From: an uncultured Methanomassiliicoccales archaeon
GTDB taxonomy: Archaea > Thermoplasmatota > Thermoplasmata > SG8-5
Assembly (NCBI GenBank): GCA_938004075.1
Contig: CALKWP010000190.1
Coordinates: forward strand, 1-22,348
Length of the DNA: 22,348 bases
Direction of reading: 5' to 3'
In this document: in pieces, positions 8,801 through 19,513 of the stretch
Numbering within the stretch: the stretch's first letter is position 1
Layout of the letters: the number at the start of each line of letters is the position of its first letter
Position numbers and translations under genes: made by a program
The notes under the pieces: model-generated
Told to the model about the DNA's origin: nothing
The model's database searches: none
Seen by the model: the letters and a program-made list of their open reading frames with translations, nothing else

Positions 8801-8808
8801 ATATAAAA
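8801..8808 (-). promoter_or_regulatory. TATA box for the small membrane protein gene
   Basis: On the minus strand the sequence reads AAAGGTTTTATATCAT, an archaeal BRE/TATA-like element. Its centre is about 25 bases upstream of the ATG at 8779, the spacing expected for a leaderless archaeal transcript. Confidence 0.6.
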
Positions 8809-8850
8809 CCTTTGCTGATGAGCCGTTTCCATATCCTTTGTTACACCAAA

Positions 8851-8896
8851 AAGGATTTATCAATGACAACATTACCTGGTTAAGAAGAGTAAGGTG
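8851..8896 (+). promoter_or_regulatory. Putative TATA box and ribosome site for the 529-residue protein gene
   Basis: AAGGATTTAT at 8851-8860 is a plausible TATA element, placing transcription start near 8882. AAGGTG at 8891-8896 then serves as a Shine-Dalgarno-like site 5 bases before the ATG at 8902. Consensus is moderate. Confidence 0.45.
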
Positions 8897-8901
8897 CACC
8901 G

Positions 8902-10491
8902 ATGGGTGATAAGGTTCCGATTGTTAAATTGAAAGCAGGAGAGCTAAAGACCCTGGCAAACGAAATGGGTCTGCCAACTACTGGCAAGGAGAAGAAAGCT
9001 GAACTTGCTGATATGGTGCTTGCATCTCTTCGTGAAAAACTTGCGCAACTTTCGATTGAAAGGTTGAAAAATATCGCTTCGGGCCTTAATCTAGAAACAC
9101 AGGATTCCTTCCAGATATCAGATTATGTGAATTCCATAATGAACAATCCTTCGATGGGCACACTCAACGATGTTTTTGGATTAAATGTAGAACCACCATC
9201 CCGGAAAGAAGGCAAGCCAGAAGAGTTTGAAGAGATTGCTGATGACCTCGTTCAGGTTGAGAAGGACATTGAAGGGGTAGTCCAGAAGCTGGAGAAGATG
9301 CCTGCGCCAGACATGGCGGACATCTATCTCATAGACCAGAAACTTGCTGATGTTGTTAAATTGAACATAGATTACGGTTATGTCGCAAATATGCTGGATG
9401 TGGGTCGGATAAAGTTCCTGGACAGAAAGTACATTGAAAGCATGACCATGCTCACAGAGGCAATAAAGGCCTCGGATGACCTTCGCAACCAGTATCGCGA
9501 TATAACGCAAGCTTTCATCATACTTTCCGCTGAAAAGATACTTGAAGAGTGCAGGGAGTCAAAAAGCAACGACGAGGTTGCAGCGGATTCCCTTATAAAT
9601 GCCAAGAGAATGTTCTTCTCAGGTTCAGAGAATAAATATGACTCTGTCAAGAAACTTTCAGAGATTTCCTACACCGTATACAAGGAAGAGGTGATGTTCC
9701 TTGAGGGGCGCCTGGCACAGGTAGAACCCCTGATAAGCGCCTTGAAGGTTCAGGGCGTTGACGTATTCAATGCCGAAAGATATCTCCACAGGGCAAGAGA
9801 AGCATTCCTGGCCGGGGAACTGGCATCAGTGAATTCATACCTTGACAAATCCGTGAACACTGCCGAGGATTCAAAGAACAACTGGATACAGGAAATACGC
9901 AATGACATCCCACGTGTTGAAGCGATATTGAAGCAGGCATCCGAGCTGGGCGCTGACATATCCCCTGCAGAAAAGCACCTTGGCCAGGCCAAGATCGCAT
10001 TCGAGAATCAGGATTATTCCTTATGTTCCGAATTGAAGAAGATCGCGGAGAGGAAGGCAATGGAAAGCCAGCACCTCCAAATACAGAAAGCCGCAAAACT
10101 GGAGCGGGAGAAGCTTGGCGACGCTGAGAAGATACTCGGCACCATCGCTCCGCTCATTCGGGAAGCGGAAGCTTATGGCATCAACACATACGAGATAAAC
10201 GGGGCCATAAACGCATCCCGGAATGCCCTGTTCAACAATGATTATGTCAATGCGCTCACTTATGCAAGGGACGCTGAGACTCGTTCAAAGCCGATATGGA
10301 CCCAGGTTCGCGCATTCCGCGAATCTGTCATAGCAAGCCGCGAGCCGCTCCAGCATTGCCAGACATGCAATGCCTTGGGATTGAAGGTGTTCCCAAATGG
10401 AAAGGCGGTCTGTGTAAGTTGCGGAATGGTGTATGACATTCAGGTTCGGGCACCCGATAATAAGAAATCCGGGTGGTTCAAGAAAAAGTAG
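8902..10491 (+). CDS. Uncharacterised protein: SAP-like N terminus, helical repeats, C-terminal zinc ribbon
   Basis: I do not recognise this 529-residue protein as a named family. Residues about 10-45 ('LKTLANEMGLPTTGKEKKAEL') resemble a SAP or Rho-N helix-extended-loop-helix, and about 50-80 may be a second copy. The rest is strongly helical, with four loosely related units of about 50-70 residues. Three of these share a pattern G-x-D/N-h-x-x-A/I-E/N followed by 'A+xAFxxxDY', recalling TPR-like or helical-hairpin repeats. The C-terminal zinc ribbon uses Cys486, 489, 504 and 507 and is followed by a basic tail ending WFKKK. There is no signal peptide or membrane helix, so it should be cytoplasmic. 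SAP-like plus ribbon suggests nucleic-acid binding, but this is inference. It has its own promoter region, and its 3' end is 22 bases from the converging glmS. Confidence 0.85.
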   Translation: MGDKVPIVKLKAGELKTLANEMGLPTTGKEKKAELADMVLASLREKLAQLSIERLKNIASGLNLETQDSFQISDYVNSIMNNPSMGTLNDVFGLNVEPPSRKEGKPEEFEEIADDLVQVEKDIEGVVQKLEKMPAPDMADIYLIDQKLADVVKLNIDYGYVANMLDVGRIKFLDRKYIESMTMLTEAIKASDDLRNQYRDITQAFIILSAEKILEECRESKSNDEVAADSLINAKRMFFSGSENKYDSVKKLSEISYTVYKEEVMFLEGRLAQVEPLISALKVQGVDVFNAERYLHRAREAFLAGELASVNSYLDKSVNTAEDSKNNWIQEIRNDIPRVEAILKQASELGADISPAEKHLGQAKIAFENQDYSLCSELKKIAERKAMESQHLQIQKAAKLEREKLGDAEKILGTIAPLIREAEAYGINTYEINGAINASRNALFNNDYVNALTYARDAETRSKPIWTQVRAFRESVIASREPLQHCQTCNALGLKVFPNGKAVCVSCGMVYDIQVRAPDNKKSGWFKKK

Positions 10492-10513
10492 AAACAAAGG
10501 CAAAAATTATGTC

Positions 10514-12304
10514 TCATTCAACCGTGACGCTCTTTGCCAGATGCCTTGGCTTATCTATCTCGCAACCCAGAATATTGGCGGTGTGATATGCAAGAAGCTG
10601 CAGCACAACCGAAACCAGGACTGGCGTGAACAATGGGTGGACATTGGGTATGTAAATCACATGGTCCGCGTATTTATCAAGTTCCCTGTCTCCCTCGGTG
10701 CCTATCGCGATGACAGTCGCCCCCCTGGCGCTTACTTCTCCGATGTTTCCAAGCATCTTCTCGTATGTCTGGTCCTTGACCGCAATTGCAACTATCGGGG
10801 TTTCGGCTGTGACCAGGGCAAGCGGGCCGTGCTTCAGCTCGCCTCCGGGATAACCTTCAGCATGGATGTAAGATATCTCTTTCATCTTGAGAGCGCCTTC
10901 CAGTGCGACCGGAAAATTCACGTTCCTGCCCAGGAAGAACATGCTTTTCGCGTCAGAAATTTCTTGGGCAAGATCGACAATCTTATCGGACTGGTCAAGC
11001 AATTTTCTGACATGCTTCGGGAGTTTTCTCAGCTCTCCGGTGAGATGCCTCGCTTCATCAATTCCCAGGGTCTCTGTCTCGACGCCCAATTTTATTCCCA
11101 GGATGAGAAGCGCGACAAGCTGGGTGATGTAAGTTTTGGTCGCTGCAACACCGACCTCAAGACCCGCTCTTGTGTAGAATACGGAATCGGCCTCCCTGGT
11201 CATTGTGCTTCCGACGATGTTGACTATGCCCATTGTGTCCAGACCGCGCTTCTGAGCGGTTTTTATGGCAGAAAGCGTATCGGAGGTTTCACCGCTCTGG
11301 CTTATGCCAATTACCAGCGGAGTTGTGTGCGTATCGGATGAGAAACGGTATTCGGATGCCAGTTCAACAGTTGTCGGGATGTGCGCAAGCTCTTCCAGAA
11401 TGTATTTTCCGACATAGCCTGCATGATAGGATGTTCCGCATGCGATTATCTTGACCTCTTCCGGCTTCATGTTTATGGAATACCCGCTTTCAGCATTCAG
11501 GTTGGCGCCAATTATCGTGTCCTGGATGACCTTGGGCTGCTCGAATATTTCCTTCAGCATGAAATGCTCATAACCGCCTTTCTCGGCGCCTTCAAGCGTC
11601 ATTTCCACCTTCTGCCATTCCCTCTTAACCGGTTTTCCCCGGAAATCCATTATCTTGACAGAGTCCTTGGTCAGCGTGACTATTTCCTCGTCCAAGAGGT
11701 AGATCATCCTGTCTGTGTACTCAAGCACTGCTGGAACGTCGGAAGCCAGGAAGTTCTCGCGCTTTCCGACTCCAACTACCAAGGGGCTGATGTTCCTCGC
11801 GCCGACTATCTTGCCAGGTTCGTCAACATGCATGGCGGCAATGGCAAAGCTGCCTTCCAATTCGGCAACGGTCTTCCTCACGGCCTCCTCCAGGTTTCCA
11901 TCATAGTATTCCTCGAGAAGGTGGACAGCGACCTCGGTATCGGTTTCCGATCGAAATACATGGCCTCTTTTCATGAGCTCTTCCCTGAGTGTGATATTGT
12001 TTTCTATTATGCCATTATGGACCAGGGCAATCTTCTCTTTGCAATCTACCATCGGGTGGGAGTTGTTTTTCATCGGCGGACCATGCGTCGCCCAGCGGGT
12101 GTGGCCAATTCCATATTTTCCACGCATCTCCGGCATTATGCTGATGAAGTGGTCCATGTCGCCTTTATCTTTGAAAAGCTTCAGAGCGCCATTGCCTATT
12201 GCCAGACCGGCCGAATCGTAACCGCGGTACTCCAGCCTTTTCAGGCCGGATATTATTACATCCCTTGCCTGCCTGTTGCCAGTATACCCAATTATGCCGC
12301 ACAT
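10514..12304 (-). CDS. glmS: Glutamine--fructose-6-phosphate aminotransferase (isomerizing)
   Basis: GlmS converts fructose-6-phosphate and glutamine into glucosamine-6-phosphate and glutamate, the entry step to UDP-GlcNAc. The 596-residue length is typical. The chain starts Met-Cys-Gly, giving the Cys2 nucleophile of class II glutamine amidotransferases after Met removal. Other markers are 'GHTRWATHG', 'VHNGIIEN' and 'SETDTEV' in the glutaminase domain. In the first SIS domain are 'CGTSYHAG' and 'ISQSGETSDT', and in the second are 'EGYPGGELKHGP' and the terminal 'KPRHLAKSVTVE'. The start is fixed by the catalytic cysteine. It lies 9 bases after the GlmU-like gene, so the two form an operon. 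The minus strand has a short T-run just beyond the stop (10502-10506), which could act as an archaeal terminator. No GlmM (mutase) gene is in the window. Confidence 0.97.
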   Translation of the reverse strand: MCGIIGYTGNRQARDVIISGLKRLEYRGYDSAGLAIGNGALKLFKDKGDMDHFISIMPEMRGKYGIGHTRWATHGPPMKNNSHPMVDCKEKIALVHNGIIENNITLREELMKRGHVFRSETDTEVAVHLLEEYYDGNLEEAVRKTVAELEGSFAIAAMHVDEPGKIVGARNISPLVVGVGKRENFLASDVPAVLEYTDRMIYLLDEEIVTLTKDSVKIMDFRGKPVKREWQKVEMTLEGAEKGGYEHFMLKEIFEQPKVIQDTIIGANLNAESGYSINMKPEEVKIIACGTSYHAGYVGKYILEELAHIPTTVELASEYRFSSDTHTTPLVIGISQSGETSDTLSAIKTAQKRGLDTMGIVNIVGSTMTREADSVFYTRAGLEVGVAATKTYITQLVALLILGIKLGVETETLGIDEARHLTGELRKLPKHVRKLLDQSDKIVDLAQEISDAKSMFFLGRNVNFPVALEGALKMKEISYIHAEGYPGGELKHGPLALVTAETPIVAIAVKDQTYEKMLGNIGEVSARGATVIAIGTEGDRELDKYADHVIYIPNVHPLFTPVLVSVVLQLLAYHTANILGCEIDKPRHLAKSVTVE

Positions 12305-12313
12305 GGTGAATCC

Positions 12314-13522
12314 CTACATGACTCTGGTATTGTCCTCGACATTCGAATTTATGGTGGAGTGGCTTGCTATCTTGCATCCGGAGCCAATGATGCAACCTGA
12401 CGCGGCTGTTACTTGGCTCCCAATAACAGTCCTCTCACCGATGAGTACACCCAGTCGCTCAACCTTTCTGTATTCTCCCTCAAGACGGACGTGTGTCTCC
12501 GCCTCCACGGCACAGAACTGGGGCATCAGTTCGACGCCTTCGCCGATAACGGAATGTGAAACATATGAGCCGGAACTGAGCTGGACGTCATTCATGAGAA
12601 CGCTGTTTTCAAGGACGGTAAATGGACCAATCCGCACATTGTTGCCTATGCTGGTGGACGGATAAATGCAAACCGACGGGCCGATTTCACAGCCATCTCC
12701 GATGACAACGGGCCCCATTATGTGAGTTCCGGAGCGAATTATTGTTCCATCGCCAATGGATACGTTTCCCTTAATCACAACACCCTTGTCTATCTTGCCA
12801 GATGTCTTGGCAGCGCATTTGCGCAATGCAACTGCATTCATTGTGAGTATGTCCCATGGGTACACAACATCATTCCATACCTTTGATGTTTTCACAGCAG
12901 TCACACGGTTGGTGGGAAGCAAGGACTGAATCACGCTGGTAAAGCCGTAGTTACCAGACTTCATGGCCCGGTCGATGTACCCGAAAATGTCATCGTCCAA
13001 TTTGTAAATTCCAGTGTTTATTAAATTGCTGATATGGGTTTCGGGCTTCTCAATGATATTTTTTACCGTGTCGCCGGAAAGTTCCACCACGCCGTACTTG
13101 GAGGGAGTTTCGCTCTCGGTTACGACCATTCTGTATTTTCCCTTGCTGGCGAGAAGCTCCCCGATGAGAGTTGGGCTTATTATGTTGTCACCGGAAAGCA
13201 TTAAGAAATCACCGGCAATCTCGGATTTGGCCATTGAAAGAGCGTAAGCAGTTCCGGCCTGGGCCACCCTCTTTTTCTGGTCTATGTACCTGATATTAAC
13301 CTTCCAGTCTGAACCATCCCCGAAATGGGTCATTATCCTTTCTTTCTTATATCCCACAACAACAGTAATGTCAGAAACTCCGTTCTTTGATAACGCATCT
13401 ATGGCATATTCAAGTATCGGCCTGTTTGCTATCGGGATCATCGGTTTGGGTTCCGAATTGGTGAATGGTCGCAATCTTGTGCCTTCCCCTGCAGCTAGTA
13501 TCACGGCTTTCATGGATGTCAT
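12314..13522 (-). CDS. Sugar-1-phosphate nucleotidyltransferase with left-handed beta-helix (archaeal GlmU-like)
   Basis: The 402-residue protein has an N-terminal nucleotidyltransferase domain with the signature 'LAAGEGTRLRPFT' (about 9-21), the 'EPKPMIPIANRP' substrate loop, 'LMLSGDNI' metal site and 'IIEKPE'. From about residue 240 it has hexapeptide repeats ('IGDGTIIRSG', 'VVIGDGCEIG', 'SIGNNVRIG') typical of a left-handed beta-helix acyltransferase. In archaea such proteins often carry both glucosamine-1-phosphate acetyltransferase and uridylyltransferase activity, and the adjacent glmS strongly favours that role. Glucose-1-phosphate thymidylyl- or uridylyltransferase is the alternative. 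ATG 13522 is chosen over 13546 (which lies in the TATA box) and 13513 because the TATA element predicts a start of transcription at about 13524, giving a near-leaderless mRNA. It heads the glmU-like/glmS operon. Confidence 0.88.
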   Translation of the reverse strand: MTSMKAVILAAGEGTRLRPFTNSEPKPMIPIANRPILEYAIDALSKNGVSDITVVVGYKKERIMTHFGDGSDWKVNIRYIDQKKRVAQAGTAYALSMAKSEIAGDFLMLSGDNIISPTLIGELLASKGKYRMVVTESETPSKYGVVELSGDTVKNIIEKPETHISNLINTGIYKLDDDIFGYIDRAMKSGNYGFTSVIQSLLPTNRVTAVKTSKVWNDVVYPWDILTMNAVALRKCAAKTSGKIDKGVVIKGNVSIGDGTIIRSGTHIMGPVVIGDGCEIGPSVCIYPSTSIGNNVRIGPFTVLENSVLMNDVQLSSGSYVSHSVIGEGVELMPQFCAVEAETHVRLEGEYRKVERLGVLIGERTVIGSQVTAASGCIIGSGCKIASHSTINSNVEDNTRVM

Positions 13523-13545
13523 ATTTAGCCTAACAAACCGTTCCA

Positions 13546-13553
13546 TATTTATA
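13546..13553 (-). promoter_or_regulatory. TATA box for the GlmU-like/glmS operon
   Basis: The minus strand reads ACTATAAATATGG with the core TATAAATA at 13553-13546. Its centre is about 27 bases upstream of ATG 13522, consistent with a leaderless or very short leader transcript. Confidence 0.6.
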
Positions 13554-13615
13554 GTTTTGCGGGAGAACAGAAAGAAGTGCCAATTGTCAAGATGATTGAG
13601 ACAAATTTATGTTAA

Positions 13616-13693
13616 AATGGCCAATATTTAATATACAGTACCCAATCGGGGGTCGCTAGGTGATTAAAAGAGCACCTGACAAGAGGTATTTCA

Positions 13694-13704
<11 letters not shown>
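13616..13704 (+). repeat. 12-bp direct repeat of the nifJ start region in its leader
   Basis: AATGGCCAATAT occurs at 13616-13627 and again at 13693-13704, where it holds the nifJ start codon. The upstream copy reads ATG GCC AAT ATT TAA, a four-codon open frame (M-A-N-I) identical to the enzyme's first four residues and then a stop. It partly overlaps the probable TATA box. Confidence 0.55.
13627..13635 (+). promoter_or_regulatory. Putative TATA box for nifJ-type gene
   Basis: TTTAATATA at 13627-13635 is the best TATA-like element in the leader. It would place transcription start near 13657 and leave a leader of about 37 bases that contains the ribosome site. A weak 5-bp stem (AGGTG 13658-13662 with CACCT 13673-13677) lies in that leader. 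Confidence 0.4.
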
Positions 13705-17231
<3,527 letters not shown>

Positions 17232-17233
<2 letters not shown>

Positions 17234-17259
17234 AAGCCCGGGTTCAACCGGGCTTTTTT
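17232..17259 (+). terminator. Intrinsic-type hairpin terminator after nifJ
   Basis: AAAAGCCCGG, a six-base loop GTTCAA, then CCGGGCTTTTTT form a perfect 10-bp stem (GC-rich core with A/T flanks) ending in six T. The stem begins inside the TAA stop codon. This is the classic bacterial Rho-independent form; archaeal termination generally relies on T-tracts without such a hairpin. Confidence 0.85.
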
Positions 17260-17364
17260 CTATTTATTCCACGACACCATCTGCGATGCACAAGCTTACA
17301 GCAGCTCAGAGGATGAGAGAAATTTTCTAAACTGCCTAATTGCGCCCAGAATTGTTTCGTTTAT

Positions 17365-17374
17365 AGAACGTTCT
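17365..17374. other. Perfect 10-bp palindrome at convergent gene ends
   Basis: AGAACGTTCT is self-complementary and lies just beyond the stop of the Trm9-like gene, in the 143-base spacer with the nifJ terminator. It could be a short 3' hairpin or chance. The rest of the spacer (17260-17364) shows no gene or RNA that I can support. Confidence 0.25.
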
Positions 17375-17376
17375 GT

Positions 17377-18036
17377 CTATTTTTTGAGGATGGCGTAATG
17401 GTTCTCAGCAGAATAGAACCTTTCTTCAGCCTCGAATTCCGATTCTGCCAGCAATTTATCGAATTCTTTTTCAGAGAACAGATGATAGTATCGCGGGAAC
17501 ACCCGGCCATCCGGCAGTTTCCAGTCCAGCAGCATGTCTCCGGGCGCCCATTCATGCTGGAACTCCATCTTGGCCTGGGCCATGTTATCCTTGAATTTGG
17601 TTTGCTCGGCTGCCCAAACCCCAACAAGGCAATGGCCTCCCGGTATAAGGCAGCGGTGAGCTTCGTTCAGTGCTGCAAGTCTTTCCCCCGGGTCAGGTAT
17701 GTGATGGAGCGTGGCAACCAGCAATGCCCCCGTTGCGATGCTGTTCCTGAAGGGGAGATGCGTGACATCCGCCTGGATCAGGGATGGAACATTCTCTGAC
17801 CTTTGCCTTACGATTTCCAACTGGCCTGCGGATATGTCCAAACCGATAACATGCATTCCTTTTTCCTCGAAGAATCTCAGATCCCTGCCGTTGCCGCAGC
17901 CCAGGTCGAGAATGAGATCGCCAGCGGAGAAACGCTCTGAGAATCTGACGGAATCAGGCCATGGTCTGTGTCTAGTCACATCAAAATCATGTGCTATGGC
18001 ATCGTAAGTTCGGATAACGGATGCCTTATCCTTCAT
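17377..18036 (-). CDS. Trm9/ALKBH8-like SAM-dependent tRNA methyltransferase
   Basis: The 219-residue class I methyltransferase has motif I 'LDLGCGNGRD' (44-53), the acidic 'GLDIS' (65-69) and post-I 'LIQADVTHLPF'. Features specific to the Trm9/ALKBH8 family are 'TRHRPWP' (21-27), 'LHHIPDPGERLAAL', 'GVWAAEQ' (139-145) and 'FPRYYHLFSE' (180-189). In eukaryotes this family, with Trm112, methylates the carboxymethyl group on wobble uridine 34; archaeal homologues probably modify tRNA similarly, though their products are less settled. The start at 18036 is chosen because ATGA overlaps the cbf5 stop and GGGAGAG lies 4 bases upstream; the in-frame ATG at 18054 has no such site. It is the last gene of the informational operon, so coupling with Cbf5 supports an RNA-modification role. 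A generic SAM methyltransferase is the fallback call. Confidence 0.82.
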   Translation of the reverse strand: MKDKASVIRTYDAIAHDFDVTRHRPWPDSVRFSERFSAGDLILDLGCGNGRDLRFFEEKGMHVIGLDISAGQLEIVRQRSENVPSLIQADVTHLPFRNSIATGALLVATLHHIPDPGERLAALNEAHRCLIPGGHCLVGVWAAEQTKFKDNMAQAKMEFQHEWAPGDMLLDWKLPDGRVFPRYYHLFSEKEFDKLLAESEFEAEERFYSAENHYAILKK

Positions 18037-18983
18037 TTCTCTCCCTTTTTCCACATCTGTGGGTAAGTGCCAGGATCCATGAAGACACGGTCCAGGTCGA
18101 TTGCGCTTCCTTTGACCTGCTGAAGCATCTTGGCGGAATCAAGTTTCGCTTTTCCTACTGCGATGCCTTCGCCCTTCATGCTCATGACAGCCACCATCTG
18201 GCCAGCTTCAAAGTTGCCTTCTATCTTCTTTATCCCCGGGATTGCGACGTCCGCACCATGGCACACCGCATCAATCGCCGTATCCTTGACATAAACCTTC
18301 GGGATGTGGTCCAGCATTCTTTCGAATGGCAAAACAACGCGTCTGAGGGGCTTCTCATCCCCTTCCTGGTAGGCCACATAGGCATCCATCAGCTCCTGAA
18401 GTGTTACAATCTGGTCCTCGCTGAACCTTGCGGTTCTGGTCCTGCGAAGCTCGAACATATGGGCTCCCACTCCCAGTGCATCGCCCATGTCCACGCACAA
18501 AGTTCTGATGTAGGTTCCAGATTCGCAGACTACCCTGAGGAGGACATTCTTCTCAACGACGTCAAGAATCTCCATCTCATGGATTTTTCTGGAACGCCTC
18601 TCTCTCTTCACGGCTGCTCTGACTGGAGGTGTTTGGTAAATCTCCGATGTGAATTCTTTCACGACACGGTTCAACTCATCCTTGTCAACCTGCCCGTGAA
18701 GTTTCATGGTTGCCAGGTATTCCTTCGAATCAAGAAGCAAGACTTGAAGTGCTTTCAGTGCATCGTCCAGTGCAATCACAAGAACGCCGCTGACATTGGG
18801 ATCCAGCGTTCCACCGTGCCCGGCTTTCTCTGCTCCCATCATATTTCTGACCCAGGCGGAAACCTGATGGCTGGTTGGGCCTCTCGGTTTATCGAGGACT
18901 ATAATCCCTTTCCTCAGGTGCTCCTTTATTTCCCTCTCCTCCGGGGCAACACCGCGGTTCTTTGTTGATGCAATGTCTGACAT
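18033..18983 (-). CDS. cbf5: tRNA/rRNA pseudouridine synthase, Cbf5/TruB family
   Basis: Cbf5 isomerises uridine to pseudouridine in rRNA as the catalytic subunit of box H/ACA ribonucleoproteins and can act alone on tRNA U55. The 316-residue protein has 'VLDKPRGPTSHQV' (29-41) and the catalytic motif 'GHGGTLDPNVSG' with Asp61. It also has 'VRAAVKRERRSRKIHEMEIL', 'CESGTYIRTLCVDMG', and a C-terminal PUA domain from about 236 ('VYVKDTAIDAVCHGADVAIPG'). The 'HGGTLDP' form and the PUA domain mark the archaeal/eukaryotic branch. ATG 18983 is chosen: it overlaps the cmk stop as TAATG and has GGGAGG 8 bases upstream; the codon at 18998 is a weaker option. Partners Nop10, Gar1 and L7Ae are not in the window. 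Confidence 0.96.
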   Translation of the reverse strand: MSDIASTKNRGVAPEEREIKEHLRKGIIVLDKPRGPTSHQVSAWVRNMMGAEKAGHGGTLDPNVSGVLVIALDDALKALQVLLLDSKEYLATMKLHGQVDKDELNRVVKEFTSEIYQTPPVRAAVKRERRSRKIHEMEILDVVEKNVLLRVVCESGTYIRTLCVDMGDALGVGAHMFELRRTRTARFSEDQIVTLQELMDAYVAYQEGDEKPLRRVVLPFERMLDHIPKVYVKDTAIDAVCHGADVAIPGIKKIEGNFEAGQMVAVMSMKGEGIAVGKAKLDSAKMLQQVKGSAIDLDRVFMDPGTYPQMWKKGEK

Positions 18984-19513
18984 TAATTGGCCTCCCACTT
19001 ATCCATTATCTCATCTACTATCATCTCAGGCGTCTTCTCATCCGAAGCAATGACAAAGTCATATATCGCCAGTGATTTCAGGTCAATTCCGTAAATTGAC
19101 TGGTACCTGTCAACTTCGCATTTCTCTCTATCGAGTATCTCCAACCGAACTTGCTCATTGGTCTTTCCTTCCCTGCCGGATATGCGCTCAGCCCTTGTGT
19201 GAATGTGAGCATCTATCCAGACCTTGAAGGCTTTGATGCCATTCAGATGCAACATGTGGCCCGCAAGCCGGCCTTCCAGAACCATGTCTCTCTTCTCGCC
19301 TGCAAGTGCAAGCATTCTGCTGTCAAGTTCCTTGTCTATGGCATGGTCCTTGAGTGCCAGCGCGCCAAAGTCTTCAAGCGACAATCCCCTCTCCTTCGCC
19401 ATATCCCTGAATATCATTCCTGTGGATATGAACTCCAGCTCCATCTTTTCTGCAAGAAGTTTTCCAACGGTCGTTTTGCCGCTGCCAGGAGGGCCGCTGA
19501 TGGTGATTATCAT
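18983..19513 (-). CDS. cmk: Cytidylate kinase, archaeal type
   Basis: The enzyme phosphorylates CMP and dCMP with ATP for pyrimidine nucleotide supply. It is 176 residues, the compact archaeal form. The P-loop 'SGPPGSGKTT' (6-15) is followed by 'EFISTGMIFRDMA', 'LEGRLAGHM' for the nucleotide-binding segment, 'RISGREGK' for the lid and 'DFVIASDEKTPE' near the C terminus. ATG 19513 is chosen because it overlaps the upstream stop as TGATG and has GAGG 4-5 bases before it; a TTG at 19516 is also possible. In many euryarchaea a ribosomal protein gene sits on each side of cmk in this cluster. Here cmk directly abuts both the DUF106 gene and cbf5. Confidence 0.94.
   Translation of the reverse strand: MIITISGPPGSGKTTVGKLLAEKMELEFISTGMIFRDMAKERGLSLEDFGALALKDHAIDKELDSRMLALAGEKRDMVLEGRLAGHMLHLNGIKAFKVWIDAHIHTRAERISGREGKTNEQVRLEILDREKCEVDRYQSIYGIDLKSLAIYDFVIASDEKTPEMIVDEIMDKWEAN

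Noticed and set aside
11381..12400. Open frame of 339 codons on the plus strand
   Set aside because: It runs antisense to glmS and the end of the GlmU-like gene, has no recognisable domain, and both sense genes are unambiguous.
13523..13546. GlmU-like protein starting at ATG 13546
   Set aside because: That codon lies in the TATA element TATAAATA, and the extra residues precede the usual N terminus of the family.
13584..13604. Inverted repeat TTGTC...GACAA in the glmU-nifJ divergent spacer as a regulator operator
   Set aside because: Only 5-bp arms with an 11-base gap and no further symmetry; expected by chance.
18021..18968. Open frame of 315 codons on the plus strand
   Set aside because: It is antisense to cbf5, whose catalytic and PUA motifs are clear; the plus-strand product is Cys/His-rich without a family pattern.
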